From Erodium maritimum (lineage: Eukaryota; Streptophyta; Magnoliopsida; Geraniales; Geraniaceae): a stretch of 64,000 nucleotides of DNA. The stretch lies in assembly GCA_963921825.1 (NCBI GenBank), contig OY997594.1:7135001-7199000 (forward strand), written 5' to 3'. Position numbers and translations under genes: made by a program. Below, one piece after another: positions 10,300 through 21,278 of the stretch. The notes beneath the pieces were generated by a model. That model saw only the letters and a program-made list of their open reading frames with translations. It had not been told where the DNA came from and did no database searches. Within the stretch, counting starts at the first letter, position 1. Every line of letters begins with the position of its first letter.

Positions 10300-11994
10300 A
10301 TGCTAAAGGACAAGAAAGTGCCGGATAAGCATGTCAATATGGGAAGTTCTTCCCTCGATGCAAGGGCAAAGAAGATGGCCAACCACGTCGTGGAGAAGGG
10401 AAGAGTGGAACAAGGAAGGATGGATCCTGCTACTCACGACGAGGAACACACTGAGGTCAACGTTGGGGCGATGGACGACCAGAAGGATCCGGTGTGGTAC
10501 ATGAACACGGGATGAAAGTTTGCTTCCAAATCATCAACTACCCACCTCACTGGAGCATACCAGAAGGTGGCTGAGGCGGACGAGGCAGCGGACTTGGGCG
10601 CAGCCTACGGCATGACGGGACAGTCGTTTTGGACTGAGGGAGCAGGCGCTGCAGAGCAGAAATCGTTCTCAGTCGAGAACACCATGGTGGAGTTCACTCC
10701 AACACCAGTACGAGCTCCATCCTTAGGGGGAGAAGCCTCTGGGACATCCCCAGAGAAAGAAGTACTACCAGAACGAGTTGAAGTAGAATAAATTTCTCCG
10801 GCAACACCACGTGACGTAGGTACGGCGGATCAGCCAAGTCAAGGAGGAGTGGGAGCGGTCTTTGTGTCCTCACCGAAAAACTCCACTCCGGATGCAGAGT
10901 TAGTGGGCGAGGAGGCTCCTTGCCACTATCGCAAGCTTGACGATATCGATTCAACAACAAGAGAGAGCAATGCAGTTGCGATGACGATGACCGTCGATCG
11001 CAACTTACCATCTCGGGCAACCACCGATTCATACCCATTCAGGTTCGATGAGGTGCAGAAACGCCTCAGTTTGATTGAGAAATCCATGGACGTATCCAAG
11101 GCCTTGATGAGTGAAACCCTGGTTATCAAGCCGAAGAACGTGCTTGAGCATCTTTGCTGGACAATGTGCAACCGTGGCCTTGCGATCCATCTCGAGTCTA
11201 TGGCCTTTCATCACAAGGTCTGTGTAGGGGTGAACGGTTGCACCGTTCATGTAGCCGAGTTCTGGGAACGGGAACGAGTTCGGGAAGCTCTGAAGCTTGC
11301 CCCAGACCCTGCGGATCTCGCCTACGAGTCCAGTAATTATGAGGAGGCAGAACCATACAAAGAATGGCGTAAGGAAATCCTCAAAGAATGCATATACAAT
11401 GTAGGTGGGAGGTCCCCACGGAAGAGAAGGAACGATATGGAAGTGGTTGGTCATGCCGGCTACACGAGTCCTACTCTAGCTAGCTACCGAGAGTCTAGGC
11501 TAGATGGGATCATTGGTTTAGCACCACAACCGTTGGTGCACCAATCTATGGTGGCACCCCGTCCGTTAAATGAGGCTAAAACCTACTTGGGATGTCGTGG
11601 TCCCCGAGCAAGGACTAATCATTCCCGTAGTGCTTGTTCGATAGCACGTTTTCGAGTATTCGTCCGAGAGAAGACTCGCCCTCCTCCGCGACCGCCTAAT
11701 GATGGTGAGTGGCTTCTGCTCGGTGACCTACTCGGCAAGGAGGCTGATGTCGTCACACTTTACGTGGACAACAAATCAGCAATTCAGTTATGCAAGAATC
11801 CGGTCTTTTACGACCGGAGAAAGCACATTGGGACACGTTACCATTTCATTAGGGAATGCGTCGACGACGGTAAAATCATCGTTGAGTATATCAAAACCGA
11901 TGATCAGCTGGCGGACATAATGACAAAATCACTTGGTAGAGTGAAATTTCTAGAGCTACGCTCGAAGATCGGTATCGTTAATATACATGCCTAG
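10300..11994 (+). pseudogene. Rearranged copia pol: protease vestige, unknown insert, RNase H
   Basis: The segment near 10485-10515 reads VWYMNTG and then stops, resembling the copia protease start (WYLDTG). The stretch 10567-10791 is the proline/serine-rich linker usually found between integrase and reverse transcriptase. An open frame then runs 10849-11994. Its last 100 residues are a typical copia RNase H tail (VDNKSAIQLCKNPVFYDRRK, DQLADIMTKSLG). The preceding 280 residues, including RFDEVQKRLSLIEKSMDVS and EFWERERVREALKLA, match no copia domain I know. Reverse transcriptase motifs are absent, so the element cannot be autonomous. The unknown part may be captured host sequence. Confidence 0.7.
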
Positions 11995-12008
11995 TTTAAG
12001 GGGGAGAT

Positions 12009-12270
12009 TGTTAGAATTAAACTAGTCATGCCACCATTTGTACAGAACATCACATGTTCTTCATTTTGTGTGTGTGTGGTAGGTAGTGGTAGGTTAACTT
12101 AGTTCCTTGTCAGACTTTTCCTATTTGTTTTCATACTTGTTTATATGGCTATAAATACAAGTCAATACCAATGTAAAAGACACAACACTCATATTACAAC
12201 TCAGCAAAGTTCAAAGCAATTGTCTTTTTATTTCTTTTGTTCCCAATATTAACTTGAGAACCAACCAACA
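12009..12270 (+). repeat. 3' LTR of copia element 1
   Basis: This 262-bp LTR follows a polypurine tract. It ends in a short internal duplication (CCAACCAACA against CCAACA in the 5' copy), which accounts for most of the length difference. Confidence 0.9.
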
Positions 12271-12275
12271 TTCAG

Positions 12276-12469
12276 CTGGCTCTATTTTGCTCTGCTGATG
12301 GTTTCAACCAGTTTATGGGCAGCACTGTGGGTTGTGTATTGTTTCAATGGAGCTTTGTTTTGTTTTTGCCTTTAGTGTGTGCATGACTTTGTTTTGGAAG
12401 CTTTATTTCTACAACAGTGTTGGTTTGATTGGCAGGTTTAGGGTACTTTAGTTTTGCTATTGGACTGAT
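12276..12469. other. Unassigned sequence between copia 1 and copy C promoter
   Basis: T/G-rich text with no open frame of note. It joins directly to sequence left of 8753 once the copia element is removed, so it is one older unit, possibly a LINE 3' region. Confidence 0.35.
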
Positions 12470-12740
12470 GGATTTACACAAATATAACGAATTCTAGAAA
12501 TAGAATAGATGCATCACTTTAGTAAAGCATCATTATTAAAATAAAAATGCACATGCATCAATGTTTTGGTAGATATTCGTCTCATTATTCACATTCTGTG
12601 CAATAAGAAAAAAGAAATCCATGTATATGCTGTTTTCATGGAAATTACTATTGAAGGATGCTAGATAGTAGAGCTCTATATAAAGAGGAGATGAGTTATG
12701 GTTGATCATCATCATAAGAGTAGCAGCCAAATTAGGAAGC
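12470..12740 (+). promoter_or_regulatory. Promoter of small-gene copy C
   Basis: The TATATAAA box (12677-12684) lies 57 bases before the ATG. The leader is shorter than in A, D, E and F. Upstream blocks (CATTATTAAAATAAAAATGCA, GGATGCTAGATAGTAGAG) align with the family. Confidence 0.6.
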
Positions 12741-12941
12741 ATGACCAATACGAGCGAGCGGACGATTATCAACGGAATGGAGTGCAAGATCGACCAGTAC
12801 TTGGACAAGCTGGCTGACGTGGTGCTGTTTCCGTTAGCTCCCATTGACGACGTGATGTATGGAGTGTCTAGAGGAGTCCCCAACTGGCTCACTGATAGGC
12901 ATCCCTGGAGAGACCACACCACATGCACATGCTGTTGGTGA
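12741..12941 (+). CDS. Small-gene copy C with altered C-terminus
   Basis: This 66-residue frame begins at the ATG in the conserved GGAAGC context; an upstream in-frame ATG at 12702 lies in the leader. The middle block is conserved (LADVVLFPLAPIDDV, GVSRGVPNWLTDRHP), while the N-terminal helix is diverged and two residues shorter. A single-base insertion after the HP codons shifts the frame and produces a new cysteine-rich end (TTCTCCW), unlike the cysteine-free family. A partial duplicate of the last codons follows at about 12945-12970. It may be functional, or a recently frameshifted copy. Confidence 0.5.
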   Translation: MTNTSERTIINGMECKIDQYLDKLADVVLFPLAPIDDVMYGVSRGVPNWLTDRHPWRDHTTCTCCW

Positions 12942-13125
12942 CGGCTCACTGACAGACATCCCATCTCAATAAACGTTGTCGTTAGTTTTGGATGGGGAAA
13001 GTCCATAATACCATCAGCAAAAAATGTTAGTCCACAAATAAAACAACTATGTCGGAGTATGCAGGCACATATGTATCCTCAATAAAGAATATATCTTGCG
13101 TTGCTTAGCTCCTCCTTTAATTAAT

Positions 13126-13513
13126 GGGATAACTTTGTTTCCTAACCTTTACAAACGTTTCATTATCAGATCCTAACTAAGGTCAACGTTTGGTCTCAAT
13201 TCCTAACATAATAGGTTTGGAATTTCTCAGAAACTATAACAAGTCGTCTAAACTCATGATTCCGTCAACTCATCCAAGCGTTGTCGTTGTTGGCGTACAT
13301 TACTCATGGTGCCTTCCTCGACGTTGAACTTATCCTCGTTCTCAAGCAACCGAACCCAATGCTCGACGAGTTGACGGAATCGTGAGTTTGGATGGTTTTT
13401 TATAGTTTCTGAGAAATTCCAAACCTATTATGTGAGGAATTGAGACCAAACGTTGGCCTGCGTTAGGATCTTATAATGAAACGTTTGTAAAGGTTAGGAA
13501 ACAAAGTTTTCCC
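13126..13513. mobile_element. MITE, family 1 (copy 1)
   Basis: Terminal inverted repeats begin GGGATAACTTTGTTTCCTAA and pair with the end at 13513; the inverted similarity runs more than 100 bases inward. The 388-bp element has a close relative at 61640-62025, which carries a clear 9-bp duplication. Here no duplication is visible, and the right flank does not match the small-gene flank expected, so the right junction was probably rearranged. Confidence 0.8.
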
Positions 13514-13515
13514 TT

Positions 13516-14109
13516 GTGTTTAATATCCCTTTCAACTCTTCAGTTTTTTGGCCGCAGAACTCATTTGGTGGTCTTTTTGGTTACCGCAAAGTTTTGGTAG
13601 CTCAAAGGCTGAATGTTAGAGGAAGAAGATATGGATTTGACTATTTCTCAGAAAAGAAAAATCTGAAGCTACTTATTCAGAGATTTACTAGAGTTGTTGT
13701 ACAACATCATAAACTATTCACTGAGGCTTAGGATAGGTTTGATCCTAATTTCTCCAAAACAATCACTTCCTTGCCTCCTCAACAAATATGTAGTGACAGT
13801 CTCAAAAATACTAAACTTTTTGAAGATTATCTCAACAAAGGATCTATAGTTATCTCACAAGATCATTTTATGAAGAATTGTGATCTAGCATTGATTCATC
13901 CTCAGATAGCAAAACCAACCTCAATCTATTATTGTACATCAAATTCAAGTAATTCAAATTCTTCAGATCAGTTTGCCTCTCTTGATGATGACTTGAGCAG
14001 TGGAACATCTCCTTCTACTGATAATGATATTATACCCTCTTCTCAAAAGTATGTTGACCCCCTCCTTCCTCGAGCATTAACTCCTTATCCTCATCCTCCA
14101 AGGCATTAA
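13516..14109 (+). pseudogene. Unrecognised 198-codon frame with one stop
   Basis: Two frames in the same phase (13516-13731 and 13771-14109) are separated only by a TAG at 13729-13731 and a short open stretch. The first part is basic (RLNVRGRRYGFDYFSEKKN); the second includes FEDYLNKGSIVISQDHFMKN and a serine/asparagine/aspartate-rich segment, ending in a proline-rich tail. I cannot assign it to a family. The composition and single stop suggest the remnant of a larger polyprotein or host exon. Confidence 0.35.
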
Positions 14110-14259
14110 ATTATGAGTTATTGAATATGCAGAGACATTTGAATGCGTAAAAAAAAACTGAAAAAAAGCAGGGCATAAACCAAAAAACAACAAAACTAGA
14201 GAAACCACAATCATGTGACCTTGTTGTTATTATGAGGACTCAAAATCGCCTTAAGCTAA

Positions 14260-14680
14260 ATGAAGTCCTCCTCAAGCGGACCTTTGTAGTATATTAAAGT
14301 TTGGATTTCTTGTCTGGATGTTTTCCGTGCCTCATGTTTGACAAATTAGGGTTTTTCAGACCTTTGATTACCTTGGGGCTTTATGGTTGGTAAATTTGGG
14401 TTTTTTAAACCTCTGATGTTTTGAGCTTTAAGTTTGTTAAATCTAGATTTTTAGACCTCTTGTTATTTTGTTGCTCCTTTGTTGGGTTATCGAGGTTTCT
14501 TATTCAAAAATGATCTTTATTGTATCAGGTTGTTCCCCTTGCTGGGACCGTCCAGAGGCTAGGCTTTCTTGTCCGTGGTCGTCTTTCAGATCTGTAGCTA
14601 GACCATCATCATCCTGTAATCCTCTTTTACCTCATGAGAGTTTTCTATTTAAATCTTGCTTTGTTGATAAAAAAAAACCT
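14260..14680 (+). mobile_element. LINE-type 3' tail
   Basis: T-rich sequence ending in CTCATGAGAG, TTTAAAT and GTTGATAAAAAAAAA (about 14630-14675). This tail form recurs at 38080, 38340 and 46355 on the plus strand and at 21920 and 44740 on the minus strand. Only the 3' portion is present; its 5' limit is not sharply defined. Confidence 0.5.
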
Positions 14681-14704
14681 TGGCAAAGTATGAATAATAT
14701 TCTA

Positions 14705-15035
14705 ACATGTACACTCCCCGGTTAGTGATAAGGAGAACCCCAAAACATCTAGGTGAGGAAGGGCATCACCCAAGTTGATATGGAAAGGCTGAGGGGACCG
14801 ATCAAAGAGATGGCCAACGTCCGATCTATACCATATAAATCCGTAACAGAGGTGGTGTCTGACTTAGAGGCATTTGAAACCATATCTGCCTACTTGTCTA
14901 ACTTGCTTCCCGACACACAAAGACTCACCAACACCAACGATAATGGTCAACTAAATGGGTATCGTCTCAGTTTTCAATTGTCATTTGAACTTTCCAATCT
15001 TTAACTAACGTGTTCTGAGTGATATACACTTGGAA
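14705..15035. repeat. Diverged inner extension of the inverted repeat (right)
   Basis: Partner of 2618-2960 on the opposite strand; alignable but clearly diverged. A short open frame here (14753-15004) has no recognisable product and its counterpart in the left copy is not open, so I do not call it a gene. Confidence 0.7.
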
Positions 15036-15092
15036 TGGACGGATTTATCGTACTAAACCATTATTGTTTAATAATGAAATGATATGCAAATG

Positions 15093-15408
15093 AAAGAATC
15101 CACATTTGATGTGGGAAAGTATTGGAGTGATGGATTGACACAAATATAACGCATTCTAGAAATATAGAATGGATTCATCACTTTAGTAAAGCATCATTAT
15201 TAAAATAAAATGCACATGCACCAATGTTTTGCTAGATATTCCTCTCATTTTATTATTCTGTATATGCTGTTTATATGGAAATTACTATTTGAGGATGCTA
15301 GATAGTAGAGCTCTATATAAAGAGGACTTGAAGTGTGTTTATAAGCATCACAATCACACTTGATCAACATAATTAAGAGTAGTTGCTAATTAAGCCAAAT
15401 TAGGAAGC
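15093..15408 (+). promoter_or_regulatory. Promoter of small-gene copy D
   Basis: The TATATAAA box is at 15314-15321, 88 bases before the ATG. The sequence equals that of copy A's promoter. The upstream CATTCTAGAA...ATGGATTCATCAC block is shared with E and F. Confidence 0.65.
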
Positions 15409-15594
15409 ATGACTAAGACCAGCGAGCGGGTTAAGGACGTGATCACCACCAGAGTCGAGCATAGGATCGATCAACTGCACCAGGTGGCTGATGTGGTGCT
15501 CTTTCCCTTAGCTCCGATTGACGGCGTGATCCACGGAGTGTCCCGAGGGGTTCTCAACTGGCTCACCGACAGGCACCCCGGAGAGACACACTAA
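15409..15594 (+). CDS. Unrecognised 61-aa protein, copy D
   Basis: The protein is identical to copy A's. Compared with copy E over the shared codons, I count seven synonymous differences and one amino-acid change (V/I at residue 16), plus an in-frame 12-base deletion that shortens the C-terminus from ETTPHAH to ETH. That pattern is expected under purifying selection. The start follows the conserved GGAAGC context, with no upstream ATG in the leader near it. The product is small, soluble-looking and cysteine-free; no known domain is recognised. The neighbours are the TRIM and AT-rich flanks of the same arm; no operon-like partner exists. Confidence 0.75.
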   Translation: MTKTSERVKDVITTRVEHRIDQLHQVADVVLFPLAPIDGVIHGVSRGVLNWLTDRHPGETH

Positions 15595-16651
15595 TAAAAC
15601 AACGACTATGTTGTTGGAGTATGCAACGTATAAACAATAAGGAATATGTCTGACGTTGTTCATCTCTTCCTTCGTTTTTAGTTAATATGTAACAATCTAT
15701 GGTGCGATCTGTGATGTGTGGATCGAGTTGAGGTATTTTGTACCTCTTCTTCTCATAATCAATAATACAATAATTTGCACTTATCTGCTTGTTTTTATTC
15801 AAAAGTAACATTTCATATGAATGTTTCTATCCCGTGTCATAATATGAAGATACAAATTATTAGGATATATAGAATCAGAAATAGGTTTCGCGTAAAAATC
15901 ATACTTTATGGTACAAATATGAATTCACCTCCAAACGCTAAGAACGGACATATATTAAGAAACATGAAGACAAAACAAATCACAACAAAAGATAACGAAA
16001 ACATGAAGAGTCACGGTCCAAAGCTAACTCCCTCCATGACCCCTTATAAAGCCACATGACTCCATGACTCCGGTAATATTTAAGGTTTGCGGGACCTCCG
16101 CTACAAGGGTTCGGATGAGATGGACTTCAAGAAGATTGAAGTGGTACTGAGTTCGCATTATAGTAGCGGGATTTCTAGCCCCACTGAGGACATATGAGTG
16201 CTTTTTTCTTTTGTTGATGCTTTTGATGTTTGTTTTATTCCTTACTCGTTTAAGATTTTTGGGTTATCCGTTTGTATTTTTTGCTTCGTTAATATATTTA
16301 TCTATCGTTGATAATAAAAATACACTGGAGTGGGGTGACTGGTGAGGATATTATCCCCGGTCAACTCTTACAAGCCAGTGGGCAATATAATTCGTTATGC
16401 GTTTGAAGAATTCGAGTTGTAGATTCTCGAGTCTATCTACGAGCTCTATACAATCTTAAACTAATATGCCTGAAGGGGAAAAAAGATATTTCTTTAATTG
16501 ATGACGTTGATCAATCAAACTCTATGGATCACCTAAGTGATCAAGTCGTTATCGTTGCTGATTGAGTAACGACCAGTTTTGATAAGCTTGTGGTTAATGA
16601 GAATTTAGAGATCATCTATGGATCAAATAATATCGAATAAGTGAGAATCAC

Positions 16652-16978
16652 TGTAAGAGGACCAACTCAACTAAAAGCTCAAGTTGATAGTTGAATGCCC
16701 AATTATAGTTATTTCTAACGCGCGTCCTCACGGACAAGCCCGTTTACGAGTTTGGAGGTGAATTATTTAGAAGAGAGAGATGAGCTCATTGAGAAGATTG
16801 ATAAGGGCTAGCCCATTTTAGGTAAATTTGATAAATAGAGAATAAATTAGAATTTTCGTAGAGAGTGGGATTTGAACCTCTGTCCGTAAGGTACCAAGCT
16901 CTGATACCATATTAGAGGATCAACTTAACTAAAAGCTCAAGTTGATAGTTGAATGCTCATTTAAATTATATTCTAACA
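16652..16978 (-). mobile_element. TRIM element, mirror copy in right arm
   Basis: This is the reverse-complement counterpart of the TRIM at 675-1001, duplicated with the arm rather than inserted independently. The primer-binding site reads on the minus strand (end near 16909). The GTGAT target duplication is preserved on both sides. Confidence 0.9.
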
Positions 16979-17885
16979 ATCACTATGTAAATATTCACTT
17001 GATGATCAGATAAAAGTCTTAGCTTATCCATCCGTAACGATTGAAGATAAATCTTCTAAAAGATTAACTAGTAGATAAATTTAATAAATTATTCGAAATA
17101 TATAAATAAAAAATTCTACTATTTGTTTTGACAGTTCTCTCCAATCATATTTCACGTGATTCTAGTACAGGATTCTAATCAAAAACAGGAAAGAGTTTTT
17201 TTTTTTTTTTTTATGTGGTCTACTTTAAACTTATTCGTAAGTCATGTCAAAACAGAGACTCCATCTAGAAAGTCACTATAATCAAATCTACTATATATTT
17301 AGACAATGCTTTCCAACATATTTCACATGATTCTAATATAGGATTCTAATCAAAAACTGGGAGCATTTTTTTTAATATCTCAACCACTTTAAATTTATCC
17401 CTGAATAATGTCAAAACAGTGACTCTTAGAAAATAAATAGAATCAAATCACCGGCATCATGATTTGCTGATATATATCCAAATCCATATTCCAAGGAAAA
17501 ATGTATTTCATCTCATATATATGCTTTTAGCATAAAATGTTACTGTAAGTTCGAGCAAGAAATACCTTTGTGTTGTTTCTATGAAAACTGCAATAGATAA
17601 AAAATGTAATAACTTATTGGACAAATGATAAGACATTTAAAAAAATGCTGAAAAATGTAATTTGAACTAAGGCAAGCTCTCATGTTATGTCGTGTATTTA
17701 TTCTGAGAAAACCCTAGCCTTAATCTTTATGGTGCTCCATACCTATTTCATTATCATCGATATCGTCGACCTATCCTTCGACTTAGTCTCATCGGCATAT
17801 GCTCTTGCCATACAGTTCTCTATATGTCTCTAACAGCCTTACCCCCACGCTCATCTTCTGATGTTCCAAGCCCCTTAAAGGCACG

Positions 17886-19160
17886 ATGAACGAGGAAGCT
17901 AAAGCCACTGAAACCCGGACCAACTCTGACGCCACCACCCTCCACGCCGGTCGTGACCTTCTCTTTAGGGCTCACCACGCTGTTAGTGTCGTCCCCACTG
18001 AAGACTCGACGGGGTCGTCCGATGAAAACCCTAGCTGTTACTTCGGCTCCACGTCACCTATCATCACCGATCATTCCTCCCTCTATTAGAGACAATCTTG
18101 AGTCTCCACCTCTACTGCGGAGGGACCCTAATCGAGGGAAGGCGCCCGTCGACTATGATGACCGGAGGAAGGAGATGGAGGTGCCCCTGCGTTCTTCCCT
18201 TTTGCTCTCGTCCTTGTTGATTGTCCATGTGGGATTGGTTCGAAGAGGGGGCACATTGGAGCCCTTGGAGGAAACCCTAGCACTCGAGATTTTGGTGCCC
18301 CCGAGCCTACTTACCTTCATGGAGAGCCTCCAAGATAGCCTTTTCTCGTGCTCTCTCTAGGAGGAAGAGGAAACGGAGGTGTTGGTTCCTTATACGTCAA
18401 ATAATCGGTCGGTGTTGGAACGACAACAATTCGGTATGGTGGGAAAGATTTAGGCCTCAAAACCTCCCTGAAAGGAGGTCCTGCTACGAATCGTCACCAA
18501 TGCATGGGGAAGATCGGCGTCGGGTTTGGTCATCAAGGACATCGGCGCGGGCCTTTTCGGATTCTACTTTGAATCGGCGGAGGTCTAGGTGTGGGTCAGC
18601 GTGAACGAACCTTGGTGCTTTGATGGTCTTCCTCTCCTCCTTGGGGACATTGACTCGATGGCCAGGGAACTTCCTGCCCTATATCGTGTACAACTAAGGG
18701 TCCATGCTCGTGGTCTCACTCTATTGGTCGGGACGAAGTCGACAGGAGAAACAATTCGTGCGGCTTTTGGTACCTGTGTGAAGTCTCGTGCGATCAATGG
18801 GGCCTATGTTGGGGGTGCGGTAAGGGTTCGATTATGGCATCCCGTGGAACGTCTTCTTTGCCAACATCTGTTGTTGTATTTTTGAGAATTGTCAGATCCC
18901 ATTCGGGTGTCTCTCACCTACACGAAGCTTCCTACATTTTGCTTCAAATGTGTGAGGATCGGTCATGCAGCTCGGGAGTGTGACCGGGAGATGCGGGCTA
19001 TTCCACGTTTCGATGACTCGATCCTGAAGTTTTAGAAGGATCAGAAGGCCAAGCAATACGCAACTGATTGGGAGTTCAAGGAGTCTACGGACATCCCACC
19101 AGGTTCCAGACCCATGTCCCTGACCCCAGCCGGATTAGGTGATCCAAGTTGGAAAAACTT
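17886..19160 (+). pseudogene. LINE ORF1 (gag-like) remnant
   Basis: Frames in several phases together describe a plant L1 ORF1. A central DUF4283-like region (about 18589-18885; FGTCVKSRAINGAY, VRVRLWHPVERLL) is followed by a CCHC knuckle at about 18941-18990 (CFKCVRIGHAAREC). At least three stops or frameshifts separate the pieces. ORF1 proteins bind LINE RNA. No reverse transcriptase follows; instead the sequence meets an oppositely oriented ORF1 remnant near 19165. Confidence 0.65.
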
Positions 19161-19164
19161 GGTA

Positions 19165-20420
19165 ACCGGACAGCTCTCTAGAGGCAAGAAAATCGAAGTT
19201 TCAGGTTCCTCTCTGAATACAGCTGGAGGAATAAAGAGGGAGTCAGTTGGAGAACCCCACGAAGATCAGGCAAAGACATGACTTGTGAGTCAAAGTCTTG
19301 GGTCTGATAATCACTCCTGATGGGAAAAAACATGACTCGATCAGGGGAGGAAGCCTCCTCCTCTACCACATTCCCCTTGCTCTCTTGATTCCCTGTTCTT
19401 CGTGCCACTTGGGTAAAGTTGGGGGTTAGGCGACCAGAAGAGCCACCCAAGTAGAACCAATTAGTACCCGGGGTCATCCTACCATGACGGGCACAAGAGC
19501 CAACCGATCACGAATCAGTTGAGGATGGGAGAGAGGATCTAATATCAGTGTGACCTGAATGACATGCTGATACCAGGTGGCCTACATAGCTATAGCCAAA
19601 ATAGTAGTCCGATAAACGTTCATGGGAGATGTGCCGAAGGATCTGTACCTTAGACTCTGAGAGTCAAAACCTATCTGACTCTGTAAAGGAAGACGGACAT
19701 CCACCCTCACCCTAAGCCTCATGAATCCCACCCCCCACCCCAACTCATGCCATCCACGTCACCATCCACCGCCAGACAAGTACTGAGGGCGCTCCCTAGA
19801 CGAAAACTGGTTCCTCGGTTCTAGGCCCCCACCGTGAGGTTTGAGATACGTGCCCCACCAAGAAGTGGGTGAAGATGATATCATGAGGTTACATCTGAAG
19901 CCTCAAGTCCACGAAGAGTACTACTAACTGATGAAAATCCCTAGGCACCCCGGCTAAAACTCGAACTCTTCCCCTCGCAGATCGAAAGAAGAAGCTGGTT
20001 ACGTAGTCCTCTAAAAAATGGTCCCCTACATCCAGGAGAGGTTAGAGCTCCTCTAGTTAATCAACCAAGGACTGAAAGTAGAAAGTCTTTGTAGTAAGAA
20101 CTCGAGTCATATAGTTGAGTCAGTGTCTGTTTGAAGTTGAGTCCCCGACTATAAATTCCTTTCATCTTGTCCCCTAGATCCTCGAAACCAGCTTGCTCGT
20201 GTCTGTACTTCGTTTTCGGTATGATCCACAACCCGGTGCACCCAACTGACCCCCAACCCGCCTCGGGCCACCAAGGCTTGGTCCGCAAAGACTAGGCCCA
20301 TCAATACTCGGCCCACCAAAACTCGGCCCACCAAGACTTGGCCCGTCAAGGTTCGAACTACTAGAGACCAAGGGCCCACCCAGACGATGGAATCCTAGGG
20401 AACACTTGTTCATAGGTAAT
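19165..20420 (-). pseudogene. Second LINE ORF1-like remnant, opposite orientation
   Basis: On the minus strand, broken frames give an ORF1-like sequence with VRVDVRLPL and a serine/proline-rich region (19178-19477). The abutting of a plus and a minus ORF1 fragment could be a 5' inversion made by twin priming, or two separate insertions. Many stops are present. Confidence 0.4.
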
Positions 20421-20618
20421 TACTCCCAACACTTGTTCTCATGTATCGTGTTTGGTTACGTGACTAATTTAAAAAAAAATCAGTAATGTACGAGATTCAA
20501 GGAAATTTTTCTTATGATATCAGATGAACCAAACCACTTTATTTCTCGGGGAAAAAGAACCAGAGCACGTTTGAATTTTGATCGGTCTGATACCGTTGGA
20601 TTGGCGGTTGTACTCAAA

Positions 20619-20772
20619 CAGTAACCCATTCTACAATGGAATGTATTCGTGACTTTATTAAAGCATTGTTGGTAACACACAAATGAACAAAATCCAAATT
20701 ATTCTTCACATGCATCAATGTTTTTTCTACATATTCGTCTTATTATGTTCGGTGGCCCGTGCTGTTTAAATA
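20619..20772 (+). repeat. Orphan copy of the small-gene promoter
   Basis: The block from AGTAACCCATTCTACAATGG to about 20772 repeats the upstream region of copy E found again at 21036-21125. No coding part follows; it is cut by a MITE-like segment at 20773. Confidence 0.65.
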
Positions 20773-20920
20773 AAGGGATGACTCTGGTTCCTAACCTTCT
20801 TGAACGTTTCGTTTTGACGTCCTAACTCAGACAAACGTTTCGTTACAGTTCCATACACGAAAAGTTGGAACTTTTACAAAACCTTATATGAACCGTTCAA
20901 ATTAACGATTTCGTTAACAT
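20773..20920. mobile_element. Half of a MITE related to family 1
   Basis: It starts GGGATGACTCTGGTTCCTAA and keeps the CAAACGTTTCGTTAC-type inner motif of family 1, but no inverted right terminus is found. Confidence 0.45.
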
Positions 20921-21035
20921 AGGAAGCGAAAAGTCGAAACTACAATTCGATTCACGTTAACCTTTCAGCAAAAACGTGTTAATTCACATATATATATTCA
21001 AATTCACATTTCCAATGCAAGCAAAAACGTGTTAA

Positions 21036-21278
21036 TTAAAGTAACCCATTCTAGAATGGAATGGATTCATGACTTTATTAAAGTATTATCAACTATATAT
21101 ATTCTGTGGCATGTGTTGTTCAAATTAAAAAAAGGTCTGCATGAACATTGCTATTGCAGGATGCTAGATAGTGGCTATATAAAGAGGAGATGAGTTGTGT
21201 TTATAAGCATCACAATCACACTTGATCCTCATAATTAAGAGTAGTAGCTAAGCTTAAGCCTAAGCCAAATTAGGAAGC
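21036..21278 (+). promoter_or_regulatory. Promoter of small-gene copy E
   Basis: The TATATAAA box is at 21176-21183, 95 bases before the ATG. It is nearly identical to copy F's promoter through AGTAACCCATTCTAGAATGG and GGATGCTAGATAGTGGC. Confidence 0.7.

Larger units (their letters stand above)
8758..12270 (+). mobile_element. Ty1-copia element with most of pol missing
   Basis: Terminal LTRs (257 and 262 bp) begin with TGTTAGAATT and end in CA. The flanking 5-bp duplication is TTCAG (8753-8757 and 12271-12275). A primer-binding site (TGGTATCAGAGCC) starts at 9017, and a purine tract (AAGGGGGAGA) precedes the 3' LTR at 12009. Total length is 3.5 kb, against roughly 5 kb for autonomous copia elements. 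The interior keeps gag, a vestige of the protease start, and the RNase H tail; integrase and reverse transcriptase are not recognisable. LTR identity is about 95-96% by eye. Confidence 0.92.
15036..17652. repeat. Right arm of large inverted repeat
   Basis: This is the reverse-complement partner of positions 1-2617. It contains small-gene copy D (15409-15594), its TATA promoter, its 3' flank, the TRIM at 16652-16978 and the 171-bp repeat pair. The outer limit cannot be fixed because the partner sequence lies outside the window. Confidence 0.95.
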
